A stretch of DNA of 64,000 nt from Sphingorhabdus_B arenilitoris (GCF_042651485.1 NZ_JBHSDH010000010.1:186001-250000), one strand, 5' to 3'; counted from the first letter of the stretch, positions 27,575 through 37,088 are shown. Translations and numbers: made by a program. Notes: a model not told the origin generated them from the letters alone.

Positions 27575-27892
27575 ATGAGTGGTATTGCGCTAATCTACAC
27601 CGTGTTCGGTAGCGCAGAGGAAGCAGAAAATATCTGCCGGATATTATTGGAAGAGCGGCTGGTTGCCTGCGCCAACCGGTTCGCGCCTTGCATTTCCCAA
27701 TTTGAATGGAACGGCGCAATTGAGAGCAAAGACGAATATCCCGTTCTGTTCAAAACCGCCGTCGGCACCCGTTTGCGGGCTGAAAAACGGCTAAATGAAC
27801 TGCACAGCTATGAAGTGCCAGCAATATTGGGATGGGAAGTGGACGCCAATTACTCCTCTTTTGGTAGCTGGACCATCACCCAAACCATATGA
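27575..27892 (+). CDS. cutA: CutA1 divalent-ion tolerance protein
   Basis: A 105-residue trimeric CutA1-family protein. Visible family features are EERLVACANRFAPCISQFEW (residues 27-46) and DEYPVLFKT. The role of CutA in bacteria is still debated; copper tolerance was the first report. It starts ten bases after ctaA, so the two are likely one transcript. Confidence 0.93.
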   Translation: MSGIALIYTVFGSAEEAENICRILLEERLVACANRFAPCISQFEWNGAIESKDEYPVLFKTAVGTRLRAEKRLNELHSYEVPAILGWEVDANYSSFGSWTITQTI

Positions 27893-27952
27893 TGGATACC
27901 TGCGATTTGGTATAGGGTATTATTTTACCCGCTCCCAAAGGCGCATATTTGC

Positions 27953-27980
27953 TTGACGTAGCAGTTGCAGGTCGTCATTA
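27953..27980 (+). promoter_or_regulatory. Candidate promoter of rplM-rpsI
   Basis: TTGACG (27953-27958), a 16-base spacer and TCATTA (27975-27980), about 75 bases before the rplM ATG. The -35 box is good and the -10 box moderate. It is the only strong -35 in the 162-base gap after cutA. Confidence 0.4.
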
Positions 27981-28054
27981 GCGCGGCTTCGAAGGGATGG
28001 GCATGTGCCCGTCCTTGATTCTCCATTATCCGAAAGGTTCGATTAGGCGCTCTT

Positions 28055-28534
28055 ATGAAAACGCTGTCTAAACAAACAAAATCGGTCCGTCCTCAGGATG
28101 TCGAAAAAGGCTGGGTCATCATTGATGCCGAAGGTCTTGTGGTTGGCCGCGTTGCCAGCATTATCGCCAATATCCTGCGCGGCAAGACCAAACCAACCTA
28201 CACGCCGCATGTCGATTGCGGCGACCATGTCATCGTCATCAATGCCGATAAAGTGCGCTTCACCGGCAACAAGGCGAAGGACAAACGCTATTATCGCCAC
28301 ACCGGCTATCCCGGGGGCATTAAAGAAACGAGCCCGGAAAAATTGCTGGAAGGCAAATTTCCTGAGCGCGTGATGATTAAAGCGGTAGAGCGCATGGTGC
28401 CCCGCGGTCCTTTGGGCCGTGCACAAATGCGCGCTCTGCACGTTTTCGCTGGCACAGAGCATCCCTATGAAGGGCAACAGCCCAAGCCGCTCGACGTCGC
28501 TTCCATGAACCGTAAGAATAAGGTGCGTGTATAA
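28055..28534 (+). CDS. rplM: 50S ribosomal protein L13
   Basis: A 159-residue large-subunit protein, with family segments VVGRVASIIANILRGKTKPTY and GPLGRAQMRALHVFAGTEHPYEG. The first half begins with MKTLSKQTKSVRPQ, normal for alphaproteobacteria. Its stop codon overlaps the ATG of rpsI by one base (TAATG), giving coupled translation. Confidence 0.98.
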   Translation: MKTLSKQTKSVRPQDVEKGWVIIDAEGLVVGRVASIIANILRGKTKPTYTPHVDCGDHVIVINADKVRFTGNKAKDKRYYRHTGYPGGIKETSPEKLLEGKFPERVMIKAVERMVPRGPLGRAQMRALHVFAGTEHPYEGQQPKPLDVASMNRKNKVRV

Positions 28535-29040
28535 TGTCAGACACCGATAACAATAGCGCCACCTCGCTCGCCGATCTTGATCAGGTCGCAGGTGCAACGA
28601 CGCAAGCTCCGGCCGCTCCTGCAACGCCGCTGCGTGAACAAGAATTGGACGCGCATGGCCGCGCTTATGCAACCGGCCGCCGTAAGGACGCGATTGCCCG
28701 CGTCTGGTTGAAGCCAGGCACCGGAAAGATCACCGTCAATGGCCGCGATCAGGAAGTGTATTTTGCACGCCCTACGCTGCGCCTTGTCATCAACCAAGTG
28801 TTCGACATTACCGAACGCCGCGGTCAATATGACATTGTCGCCACCGTAAAAGGCGGCGGTCTGTCTGGACAGGCTGGTGCGGTCAAGCATGGCATCAGCC
28901 AAGCACTGACCCGTTATGAACCGGCGCTGCGCAGTGCAGTCAAAGCCGCTGGCTTCTTGACGCGCGATAGCCGTGTCGTTGAACGTAAGAAATATGGTAA
29001 GGCAAAAGCGCGTAAGAGCTTCCAATTCTCCAAGCGTTAA
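28534..29040 (+). CDS. rpsI: 30S ribosomal protein S9
   Basis: A 168-residue S9 with the common core starting at AYATGRRKDAIARVWLKPG and the C-terminal KKYGKAKARKSFQFSKR that reaches the decoding site. The N-terminus has about 40 extra acidic/Ala-rich residues (SDTDNNSATSLADLD), a feature of sphingomonad S9 proteins. It overlaps rplM by one base and is followed by a strong terminator. Confidence 0.98.
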   Translation: MSDTDNNSATSLADLDQVAGATTQAPAAPATPLREQELDAHGRAYATGRRKDAIARVWLKPGTGKITVNGRDQEVYFARPTLRLVINQVFDITERRGQYDIVATVKGGGLSGQAGAVKHGISQALTRYEPALRSAVKAAGFLTRDSRVVERKKYGKAKARKSFQFSKR

Positions 29041-29063
29041 TTGGCTTTATCCGTGGTTTTTCA

Positions 29064-29096
29064 AAAGGCCCTGCAGCGATGCGGGGCCTTTTTTGT
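29064..29096 (+). terminator. Rho-independent terminator of rplM-rpsI
   Basis: AAAGGCCCTGC pairs with GCGGGGCCTTT around AGCGAT, followed by TTTTTGTTTTT. It lies 24 bases after the rpsI stop and is a textbook intrinsic terminator. Confidence 0.9.
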
Positions 29097-29132
29097 TTTT
29101 GCGCGCTTATGGTTGTGTAATAGGAGAGTGGC

Positions 29133-30071
29133 ATGTTGAAATATATATTCTGGGCTTTGGTCGCCGGGCTTGCCGGCTTGTCAATCTATTTTTATTTTTT
29201 GAGCGGGCCGCAAAAACTCGACTTTGCCGATCGCTGGTATCCCGGCGGCAACGATGCCCCCGCCCGCGTTCACAATGGCCTGTCCTATGGCACCGATGAG
29301 CGGCAAAAGCTGGATGTCTATACGCCCGCACGACCCGCGCCAGATGGCGAAACGCGGCAGGTTTTGATATTTTTCCATGGCGGCTCATGGCGCGATGGAG
29401 AGCGAGCGGGCTATGCCTTTTTGGGCCGCAGCTTTGCCGCGCGCGGAATTATTACGGTCATCGCCGATTACCGCAAAATCCCGAAAGTCCGCTTCCCTGC
29501 CTTTGTTGAAGATGGCGCCGCCGCGGTCAATTGGACGGTGCGCAACATCAGCAAATATGGCGGCGATGCCAATCAGATATTCGTCATGGGCCATAGCGCA
29601 GGCGCACATATCGCGATGATGAGCGCACTCGATCCCCAATGGCTCGCCCAAAACGGCCTGAAAACCAATGTGATTAAGGGCGTAATTGGTCTTGCAGGGC
29701 CGTATGACTTTCTGCCCTTTGATCGCGGATCAGCGGCCGAATATGCAATGGGTTCATGGAAAGTCCCTGCGGAAACCCAGCCGATCACCTATGCCCGCAC
29801 CGACGCGCCGCCCTTGTTGTTATTAACGGGCGACGCTGACACCACGGTAAAGCCGCGTAACAGCCGCGCTCTCGATGAAGCCATGCGGAAACAGGGCGGT
29901 ACATCGGCCAGCAAAATCTATCCCGGCGTGGACCATACCGACATCATCATGGCCGTTGCCCGCCCATTCAGGAACAAGGCACCGGTTATTAGTGACACGG
30001 TTAATTTCATGCGCGCCAAAACCCATTTGGCGAAGCACAGCGGTGCATCTGCTGCAATCGTTAACCGATAA
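29133..30071 (+). CDS. Alpha/beta hydrolase, esterase-like
   Basis: A 312-residue alpha/beta hydrolase. A hydrophobic segment at residues 4-24 is a membrane anchor or signal sequence. The oxyanion motif FHGGSW (81-86), the nucleophile Ser155 in GHSAG, the acid in LLTGDADTTV and the catalytic His in GVDHTDI are all seen. It resembles BD-FAE and carboxylesterase-type hydrolases; the ester substrate is unknown. It starts 37 bases after the rpsI terminator. Confidence 0.88.
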   Translation: MLKYIFWALVAGLAGLSIYFYFLSGPQKLDFADRWYPGGNDAPARVHNGLSYGTDERQKLDVYTPARPAPDGETRQVLIFFHGGSWRDGERAGYAFLGRSFAARGIITVIADYRKIPKVRFPAFVEDGAAAVNWTVRNISKYGGDANQIFVMGHSAGAHIAMMSALDPQWLAQNGLKTNVIKGVIGLAGPYDFLPFDRGSAAEYAMGSWKVPAETQPITYARTDAPPLLLLTGDADTTVKPRNSRALDEAMRKQGGTSASKIYPGVDHTDIIMAVARPFRNKAPVISDTVNFMRAKTHLAKHSGASAAIVNR

Positions 30072-30129
30072 TTTACCATATTTCGCCAATGCTGTCGGTC
30101 AAGTTACGATCGGCGGGCGGCTAGAAGTT

Positions 30130-31764
30130 ATGCAACACCATAAAGATTTATTTGCACATTGGGCAAACCTTGGCGAGGAGTGGAGGCTGGTTCGCCAGGC
30201 CAATAGCGTCGACAATCCAGATCTATTGCTAGCACAGCTGATTGCCGCAACTAAATCGCAGATCGCAATTGTAGTCGTCGGGACTTTGGTGATGTGGATT
30301 GTGGCTGCACTGCTCTATTTGGGTGCTGGCTCGCTGCTTAGCATCATGGTCGCACCAATCTACACACTAACCATGATCGCCTGCTATTCCGGCTATACCC
30401 GCATCCGCCGTTACCAGCCCAACCTTGATCCGCACCATAAACAATTAATGGCGTTCAAGAAGCGGCTAACGCTGACGACCATGAGTGACGTGTGCTGCTG
30501 GTCCGCAATTATATTTGCGATTTGGACAGTAGGTGCGCCAACCACAAACATCATTGCAGGCTGCGTAACATTCGCTTTGATGGGCGTAGGTGCACTCATT
30601 TATGTCAACCAGATCAACGCGCTGGTCAGCTGGATTTCGTTGATGACCATATCTAGCCTGCTTGCTCCTTATGTTAACGGCACTGCTATGCCATGGTTCT
30701 ACTATTGCGGCGTCGCAGTGTGCGGCTGGTCCATTTTTCGCATGGCGATGCAAGTATGGCGATCCTTCATCGAATCAGCCAATACTGCAAAGGAATTTGC
30801 GGCAGAACAGGCGGCTTTTCACGAAGCGGAAAAACGCCGCCTGGAAGCAGTAGAATCCGAGCGGCAAAATGCTGCAAACGCAAAGGTTGATGCACAAAAA
30901 CATGCTGATGCTGAACGGCTTGCGGAAATGCAGAAACTGGCTAATAATTTTGAACAATCGGTGCTTTCTATTATCGATGCGCTAGGCGCAGCAGTGCAAA
31001 CGGTGGGTGAGACATCGCAGCAGCTGGCTAGCATCGGAACGCAAACCCGCGAACGCACCGATGCAATGTCCGAAATGGCGAAAAATATGAGCCATGCCAT
31101 CCAATCAGTCGCCGCCGCATCCCGGCAGTTGAATGAAGCAACGAGCGGGATTTCTGGGCAGATTGACGAACAAGTACAAGCATCCGGCCATGCCCAATCG
31201 ATTAGCGACACCGGCAGCAGCGCTATATCCCGATTGCTGGACGAGGCAGAGCATATCGACGAGATAGCTGGGATGATCCGCGATGTCGCCGCACAAACCA
31301 ATTTATTGGCGCTGAATGCGACGATTGAAGCGGCACGCGCAGGTGACCAAGGTCGCGGCTTTGCTGTCGTTGCACAGGAAGTAAAATCGCTTGCCGGTCA
31401 AACCCATGGGGCGATTGGGTCTATCACCGACATTATTACCAATATCCGCAGTGAAATGAATAATGCTGTGCATAGCGTCGGTTTAATCGCTGGCCAAATT
31501 GGCCATGTACAACAGGGGGCTAGCAACATCGCAAGCGCGATTAATCAACAACAAGCCGCGACTCACGAAATTAGGAGCAACGCCGAAAGCGCCGCAAACG
31601 AAGCTGATCATATGTTCGATTTTAGCCGGGAGGTGAATAGCGCTGCGGTTCAAGTCGGGGAGGTTGCCGATGAAATGCGTCAGATCATGGCTCATTTGGA
31701 GGCCCGCACCGCTGCGCTACAGGAAGCCAGTGGCGAATTTCTTGGGCGCCTTCGGTCGGCTTAA
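30130..31764 (+). CDS. Methyl-accepting chemotaxis-type protein with six membrane segments and no HAMP
   Basis: A 544-residue protein with an N-terminal membrane part holding about six hydrophobic helices (about residues 40-205), a charged coiled coil (about 215-285) and a C-terminal MCP signalling domain with the hairpin tip DVAAQTNLLALNATIEAARA. No HAMP domain and no periplasmic sensor domain is visible. I start at MQHHKDLFAHW, since the open frame before it overlaps the esterase gene. No che gene is nearby. The membrane part may sense something within the bilayer or the energy state; this is inference. Confidence 0.85.
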   Translation: MQHHKDLFAHWANLGEEWRLVRQANSVDNPDLLLAQLIAATKSQIAIVVVGTLVMWIVAALLYLGAGSLLSIMVAPIYTLTMIACYSGYTRIRRYQPNLDPHHKQLMAFKKRLTLTTMSDVCCWSAIIFAIWTVGAPTTNIIAGCVTFALMGVGALIYVNQINALVSWISLMTISSLLAPYVNGTAMPWFYYCGVAVCGWSIFRMAMQVWRSFIESANTAKEFAAEQAAFHEAEKRRLEAVESERQNAANAKVDAQKHADAERLAEMQKLANNFEQSVLSIIDALGAAVQTVGETSQQLASIGTQTRERTDAMSEMAKNMSHAIQSVAAASRQLNEATSGISGQIDEQVQASGHAQSISDTGSSAISRLLDEAEHIDEIAGMIRDVAAQTNLLALNATIEAARAGDQGRGFAVVAQEVKSLAGQTHGAIGSITDIITNIRSEMNNAVHSVGLIAGQIGHVQQGASNIASAINQQQAATHEIRSNAESAANEADHMFDFSREVNSAAVQVGEVADEMRQIMAHLEARTAALQEASGEFLGRLRSA

Positions 31765-33077
31765 ATAGTCGGTGTTTGCTGATCGTTGGACATAAACCGA
31801 AAAGCGAGCGCCAGCGAAATTGCTGTTAGGGCGGCGCCCACCAAAACGGCAATGGCCGCGCCCGTCGCTTCAAGTTCAGGCATGAGCAGCGGCAGCAGCA
31901 GCGCCATGACACCGACGCCCACTGCATTGGCAATTAAAACCCACCCCGCCCGTCCATGCGTCATCAATACTGGTTCAAGCGCCATGGCCGCGACCTGCAC
32001 CGCCGCTGCACCGCCCAGCAACAAAACTAAGGGATAAGCCGGGGCATAATCCGGTCCGAAGATCATGATGATCAGCGGTTTACCGGCCAGCAACAATATG
32101 GCCAGTAAAATCGCGGCGCTGACGGCTGTTACCCGCATCGTGCGCCCAATCATCGAGCGTGCGGCGCCGCTGCCAGCTGATTGAGTAATCCGGCTATATT
32201 CGGTGTAGATGGCAAAGGATATACCATCAGCTATCCGCGCGACCACTTGCCCCAGTTGATGGCCCAGCCGGAAAAAACCAGCCGCCGCCGGCCCTGTATA
32301 AAATCCGACAATCAAAACGATCAGCTGCTGACTCATCAGCCGTAGGCTGGAGCCCAAATTGGTGAAAGCGGCAAAGCGGGTGAGGTCGGTATATTTGCGG
32401 TAATATCGCCCGATATGCCGCCAATTTTGTTGGCCCAGATGCAATGGCATCGTCCGTGCGATGATAATCCACATAATCGCTGTGGCCGCCATCTCCGAAA
32501 AAGCCCAAACAAACAGGAATCGGTCGATACTGCCGCCCAGAAACACCGCGACCCCGACGCCAACAAAACGAATGATCGGCACAAGGCTATCGGCGAGCGC
32601 AGCATCGCGGAACCGGTCATGCACTCGCAAAATGCCGATCGCTGTGCCGCGAGTGGACAAGAGAATGACGAAGGTGAAAATGCTGATTTTTAAGCTATAG
32701 GCAGCATCCCAACCGAAATATCCAGCGAAACCATATACTGCGGTCAGGGTCAAAACCGTACCCAATAGAATACCGATAACGTCGAGCGCCAGGCACAGCA
32801 TGATCAGCCGGGCAAAATCATCGACCGCTTTTTCCAGAACATATTTGGTCCCGTAGCGAATGATAATCTGCCATGTCTGAAAAGAGATGATGCCGGCAAT
32901 CGCCTGAGCAAAACTGAAAATCAGGGCGAATTTACCGAAATTTTCTGGCCCCAAATTCCGGGTGATCATCGCCAGATATATGATCGACAAAACAGCGCCA
33001 ACCGTTTTTCCGCCAAGCAACCAGCCGCCATTTTTCAATATCCTAATACCGGGTTTTTCAATGCTGCTGCGAGACAT
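31761..33077 (-). CDS. Polysaccharide flippase (Wzx/MATE-like)
   Basis: A 438-residue membrane protein with about twelve helices, of the oligosaccharide flippase type that turns lipid-linked sugar units to the periplasmic side. Conserved elements are the first helix (GGWLLGGKTVGAVLSIIY) and GPAAAGFFRLGHQLGQVV near 245. Its end overlaps the chemotaxis gene end by four bases, tail to tail. The next genes code for glycan-building enzymes, which supports an envelope-glycan role. Confidence 0.88.
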   Translation of the reverse strand: MSRSSIEKPGIRILKNGGWLLGGKTVGAVLSIIYLAMITRNLGPENFGKFALIFSFAQAIAGIISFQTWQIIIRYGTKYVLEKAVDDFARLIMLCLALDVIGILLGTVLTLTAVYGFAGYFGWDAAYSLKISIFTFVILLSTRGTAIGILRVHDRFRDAALADSLVPIIRFVGVGVAVFLGGSIDRFLFVWAFSEMAATAIMWIIIARTMPLHLGQQNWRHIGRYYRKYTDLTRFAAFTNLGSSLRLMSQQLIVLIVGFYTGPAAAGFFRLGHQLGQVVARIADGISFAIYTEYSRITQSAGSGAARSMIGRTMRVTAVSAAILLAILLLAGKPLIIMIFGPDYAPAYPLVLLLGGAAAVQVAAMALEPVLMTHGRAGWVLIANAVGVGVMALLLPLLMPELEATGAAIAVLVGAALTAISLALAFRFMSNDQQTPTI

Positions 33078-33232
33078 GGATGATATCCGGGTTGGGGATA
33101 GACAATAATGGCATAACGGCTAAGGCTTGATCCCGCACAAGAAGCTATTAAACGCACAAAACGCAGATGATTGCGCTGCTGTAATTTGCTTTTGCACGGC
33201 GTTGCCCCCACTGTCCAGAGAATGCCGTTAAA

Positions 33233-34402
33233 ATGAAGCTCCCAATCCTTTTTCTTTATAATCATGATGCCGCGCACCAAGTCGCACATAGCGCGGGCAT
33301 ATTGGGCGAATTGGCGCTGACCTGTGGTGATCGCCCCATCATCGCTGCCTTTGGCAGCGCCGAGATAAAAGAGCAGGTTGAGAAATTATTGACACAAGAC
33401 CAAGTGGCAGCGGTGCAGTGGGTGGGTTTATCCTTGCCGAGCTGGCTTAACTTTTTGCTGGCGCCGCTTAACCGATTTGTCCCGGCCCGGCGGATTATGC
33501 GTTTATATTGGTCGAAAAAAAAGCTGCGCCGAATGGCAATGATTGTGTCAACCGAACGCACCTGCCTGACCCTGAAACGCAGCTGGCGTCGCGGAACTTG
33601 TCCCCGCTTTGCCTATATTCCGCATGGATCGGGCGACCGAAATGTCGCCATGCATCCGGCGTTAAAAGATTTTGATCTGTTCCTGCTAAGCGGTCAAAAA
33701 GTTGTCGATCAAATCGTCGGGGCCGGGATAACGGCCGAGGAAAAATGCCGGATTATCGGCTATCCCAAATTTGATATTTTGCGCGGGCGAAAGGCGGAAA
33801 AATTTTTCCCCAACGATAATCCCACATTCCTGTTCAACCCCCATTTCGATCCGCATATGTCGAGCTGGTATGAACAAGGCGAGGCGGTTTTAGATTATTT
33901 TTATAACCATCCAGAATATAATTTGATTTTTGCACCGCATGTCATGCTGTTCTTCAAAAGCCTGCATATTTCGCCCGAATATAAGGTCGCAAAAAAACGC
34001 CCTGACATTGCCGATAAATTCTGTCGTGCAGCCAATATCCGAATTGATACCGGCAGCGAGAAATTATTTGATATGAGCTATGTCCTCGCCGCCGACGCCT
34101 ATATTGGCGATGTGAGCAGCCAGGTTTACGAATTTCTGCATCAGCCGAGGCCCTGTTTTTTTATCGATGTTCATAGCGGCGCACCGGCGCAGGAGCCGGC
34201 ATATGAATTTTGGCGCAATGGACCGGTGGTTCAGACCGCAGAGCAGTTATTTCCGCTCATCCCAAAATGGCAAGAGATTGGCCGCGAATATCTCGCTGAA
34301 CAAGAAAGACTGTTGGATTATACAATAAGCATCGACCCCCGGCTTTCCGCAGCACAGCGCGGAGCTGCGGCATTGCTAGCGGATTTGCACGCCGCCAGCT
34401 GA
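33233..34402 (+). CDS. CDP-glycerol glycerophosphotransferase-like protein
   Basis: A 389-residue GT-B-like protein. YIPHGSGDRNVAM near residue 128, IIGYPKFDIL near 175 and VLAADAYIGDVSSQVYEFL near 285 fit the CDP-glycerol glycerophosphotransferase/teichoic-acid polymerase group, in which the second half carries an Asp-Ser-Ser nucleotide-binding segment. Such enzymes add polyol phosphates to glycans. No membrane segment is present; its partner flippase is divergent next door. The exact donor is not shown. Confidence 0.7.
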   Translation: MKLPILFLYNHDAAHQVAHSAGILGELALTCGDRPIIAAFGSAEIKEQVEKLLTQDQVAAVQWVGLSLPSWLNFLLAPLNRFVPARRIMRLYWSKKKLRRMAMIVSTERTCLTLKRSWRRGTCPRFAYIPHGSGDRNVAMHPALKDFDLFLLSGQKVVDQIVGAGITAEEKCRIIGYPKFDILRGRKAEKFFPNDNPTFLFNPHFDPHMSSWYEQGEAVLDYFYNHPEYNLIFAPHVMLFFKSLHISPEYKVAKKRPDIADKFCRAANIRIDTGSEKLFDMSYVLAADAYIGDVSSQVYEFLHQPRPCFFIDVHSGAPAQEPAYEFWRNGPVVQTAEQLFPLIPKWQEIGREYLAEQERLLDYTISIDPRLSAAQRGAAALLADLHAAS

Positions 34403-34410
34403 CAAATGGG

Positions 34411-35568
34411 TTACAAGTCCATGGCCCGCAAGTGGCTATCGGTCGCCGATTGCAAACTATAATCCAGCGCTCGTTTGCGCAGCACCTCATTTTCGTTATC
34501 TGGGCTAGCGTCCCATGCGGCTACCGCCTGTAATATGCCATCGGCCAAAGCTTCTGCGCTTCGTTCAGTCACAACGCACCCTGGCAACGCCGTGAGCAGC
34601 TCCTGCGCCGCCGGAAAACAATCGGTGCTAACCACCGGGCAGTTGCTGCCCAAGGCTTCGATCACGACCGCGGGCAGGCCTTCATAATTGGATGACAGAA
34701 TGAACAGGCTTGCGCGGCGCAGCAAAGCTGGAATATCATCGCTAAATCCGGGAAATTCGACCGCATCCGGCAGCCCGCTATCGCTGGCAAGCTGCTGCAA
34801 AAGGCCGAGTTCTGGCCCCTCACCAGCAATTATCAAACGTGCCGCCGCCATCGGTCCGCCGCCTTGTTCGGCGTCTTTTGCCTTGGCAATGGCAAATGCC
34901 TGGATGAGGCGGGTCATATTTTTCTGCGGCGCTAACCTGCCAATCGCGACGAGTATCGGCACGCGAGCCTTACCCGATGGATTCGCAGGCGGTTTCTGCA
35001 TATGTAGGAAATCATCGGTGATATAGGGGTTAAACACGGAGCGGAACCGGCCAGCACATGCAGGAAATTGTGTCTGTAAAATGCGGCTCTCCGCATCGCT
35101 AAGCGTCAACGTCTTTTCAGCCTTCAAAAATAGTTTGCGATAACCCCAACGGCGCAGGGCTGTGATGGGCTTACCGTCTTTTTCGCGCAATATCGGATTG
35201 GTCGTTTTGATATAGAGCCGCGCCTTAATAGCGCGATTGGCGGCGAGCCCCATGCCGGAAAACCAGCTGATATTATTCGCCGTTCCCATCACAATATCCG
35301 GCCGATTGGTCCGCAGCCACGCGCGAAAAGCCCTCATTTGCATGACCTGCCCAAAAGCGCGTGAGGCATAATAGTGGTCCGAAAGCGCGATATAATCAAT
35401 TCCTGCCGTCAACCGCGCCTTAAAATCAGCATCGCGTTCGCCCGCCGATGTGCAAAGGATCAGGCTGACCCGGTGTCCCGCCGCCGCAAACCCATTGGCA
35501 AGATAAATGGCTACGCGGCTGATCCCTCCATTTTCAAGATCGTAGGCTGTCAGGGCAATATGCGCCAT
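34411..35568 (-). CDS. Glycosyltransferase family 4 protein
   Basis: A 385-residue GT-B glycosyltransferase. The N-terminal YDLENGGISRVAIYLA matches GT4, and the C-terminal half has the nucleotide-sugar site ILVAIGRLAPQKNMTRLIQA and SSNYEGLPAVVIEALGSNC with the E-x7-E pair. It builds a surface glycan from a retained-anomer donor. It is four bases after the HAD-IB gene on the same strand, so they are one operon. Confidence 0.93.
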   Translation of the reverse strand: MAHIALTAYDLENGGISRVAIYLANGFAAAGHRVSLILCTSAGERDADFKARLTAGIDYIALSDHYYASRAFGQVMQMRAFRAWLRTNRPDIVMGTANNISWFSGMGLAANRAIKARLYIKTTNPILREKDGKPITALRRWGYRKLFLKAEKTLTLSDAESRILQTQFPACAGRFRSVFNPYITDDFLHMQKPPANPSGKARVPILVAIGRLAPQKNMTRLIQAFAIAKAKDAEQGGGPMAAARLIIAGEGPELGLLQQLASDSGLPDAVEFPGFSDDIPALLRRASLFILSSNYEGLPAVVIEALGSNCPVVSTDCFPAAQELLTALPGCVVTERSAEALADGILQAVAAWDASPDNENEVLRKRALDYSLQSATDSHLRAMDL

Positions 35569-35572
35569 TTGA

Positions 35573-36268
35573 TTAGCCCAGGGTGCTGTCAGTTGGCTTC
35601 AGCGAAAAATCGGCGTGGTCCCATCCATTTTTGGCGGCAAGCTGAGCCAGAGCAGGGGACGGACCAACCAATATGCCCCTATCGGCCCAATTCAGCATCG
35701 GTGCGTCGCTGGGATGGTCTGAATAAAACCAAATGTCGCAGTCTTCTCTCACCAAATTCTCCCTGTCCAACCACAGCTGCACGCGGCGCAATTTTTCGGC
35801 GCCATAGCAATTTTCGCCGTCCATCAGATAAGCATAGCCATGTTCGCTGCGGAGATTTTCGGTCGCGACAAAAGCGTCAAATTGCAATGCGCGGGCAATT
35901 GCGCTCACATACAAAGCCTGAGCCGCAGATGCGATGATAAGCTTCCCCCCTGCTGCTCGGTCGGCGTCAATTGCGGCCGCCGCGCCGGGCAAAATATCGC
36001 TCGGGATGATATTCTGCGCAAATAGCTCCGCGATTTCCTGCGCTTTTGCTGATGGCAATTCGCGCCCGATGAACAGCTTCATGCCATATTGTTTCAGCGC
36101 CTTACGCCCGTATAATTTAAGCACATAACCGATCAGCGCACCTGCCCATAATGGCACGCGCCACCATAAAGGACGGCGCAGATGCGCGGCGGCAAAGAAT
36201 AAAAAGGCCGTGAATGTCGGGGTTTTCACGATTGTCCGGTCCAGATCATATATTGCAATTCGCTGCAT
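35573..36268 (-). CDS. HAD-IB family phosphatase
   Basis: A 231-residue HAD-IB hydrolase, the subfamily of phosphoserine phosphatase. Motif I is YDLDRTIV (residues 7-14) with Asp8 and Asp10; motif II is in LIIASAAQ and motif IV in FYSDHPSDAPML. A hydrophobic stretch (about 33-53) resembles a membrane-associated helix, so the substrate may be a lipid or lipid-linked phosphate. It shares the operon with the GT4 gene and is divergent from the nucleotidyltransferase. Confidence 0.88.
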   Translation of the reverse strand: MQRIAIYDLDRTIVKTPTFTAFLFFAAAHLRRPLWWRVPLWAGALIGYVLKLYGRKALKQYGMKLFIGRELPSAKAQEIAELFAQNIIPSDILPGAAAAIDADRAAGGKLIIASAAQALYVSAIARALQFDAFVATENLRSEHGYAYLMDGENCYGAEKLRRVQLWLDRENLVREDCDIWFYSDHPSDAPMLNWADRGILVGPSPALAQLAAKNGWDHADFSLKPTDSTLG

Positions 36269-36314
36269 AAGGCTCCAACGCGCTGTTAATTTTTCTTGCC
36301 TTATGGGGTTGGCA

Positions 36315-37088
36315 ATGCCGATGCAATGGACAGCGATAATTTTGGCCGGACAACGGCCCGGTATTGATCCGCTTGCCGCGCATTTTGGACAAGAATATAA
36401 GGCATTGGTGCCGATTGACGGAGAAGCGATGCTAACGCATGTTGTGCGGAGCCTTCATCAATGCGGCGAGATAGGCCGGATTGTGGTTCTTGGCCAACAA
36501 CCCCAAACATTGGCAACAGCGGCCGAAATGGGCGGCGGCGGTGAAATGCGTCAGAGCAGCGATGGCATTTCAAAAAGTTTGGAACAGTTGATGGAATGCG
36601 GGAATCTACCTTTTCCCTGGCTCGTTACAACGGCGGATCATCCCTTGCTAACGCCGGCGATGGTGCAGGAATTTATAAAGGAAGCAGATGGAGACCTGTC
36701 CATCGGCATGGTCGAAAAACAGGCGATGCTCGCGCAGTTTCCAGATGCAAAGCGCACCTGGCTGCGTTTTTCCGATGGCGCTTGGTCAGGCGCGAATCTA
36801 TTTGCCTTTACCTCCGATAACGTTGCAGCTGCGTTGCGATTGTGGGCCGCAGCGGAACAGGACCGAAAGCAAGCGTGGAAGCTATTCCGGCATTTTGGTC
36901 CTATCTTGGCACTACGCGCATTGACGCGAACTATTGGGCTTAAATCCGCGCTGGAAAAGGCTGGAACGAGGCTGGGTTTGTCGGCCCATCTGGTGTCGCT
37001 GTCGGACCCGGTGGCGGCAATTGATGTTGATAAGCCTGCGGATCACGCACTTGCGGTGCAAATAATTGCAAGTCGGAAAGCCTTGTGA
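36315..37088 (+). CDS. Nucleotidyltransferase (MobA-like NTP transferase)
   Basis: A 257-residue nucleotidyltransferase with an N-terminal Rossmann-like glycine segment AIILAGQRPG, AVDGEAM-like substrate loop (KALVPIDGEAMLTHV) and TTADHPLLTPAMVQEF with the metal-binding Asp. It activates a small molecule, sugar or polyol phosphate, as NDP derivative (inference). I choose the ATG at 36315 because GGGG lies six to nine bases upstream; ATGs at 36303 and 36321 are also possible. It is divergent from the HAD-IB gene and belongs to the glycan module. Confidence 0.8.
   Translation: MPMQWTAIILAGQRPGIDPLAAHFGQEYKALVPIDGEAMLTHVVRSLHQCGEIGRIVVLGQQPQTLATAAEMGGGGEMRQSSDGISKSLEQLMECGNLPFPWLVTTADHPLLTPAMVQEFIKEADGDLSIGMVEKQAMLAQFPDAKRTWLRFSDGAWSGANLFAFTSDNVAAALRLWAAAEQDRKQAWKLFRHFGPILALRALTRTIGLKSALEKAGTRLGLSAHLVSLSDPVAAIDVDKPADHALAVQIIASRKAL

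Noticed and set aside
29875..30129. Extension of the chemotaxis gene upstream to 29875
   Set aside because: Overlaps the esterase gene by nearly 200 bases in another frame and has no membrane or signalling features.
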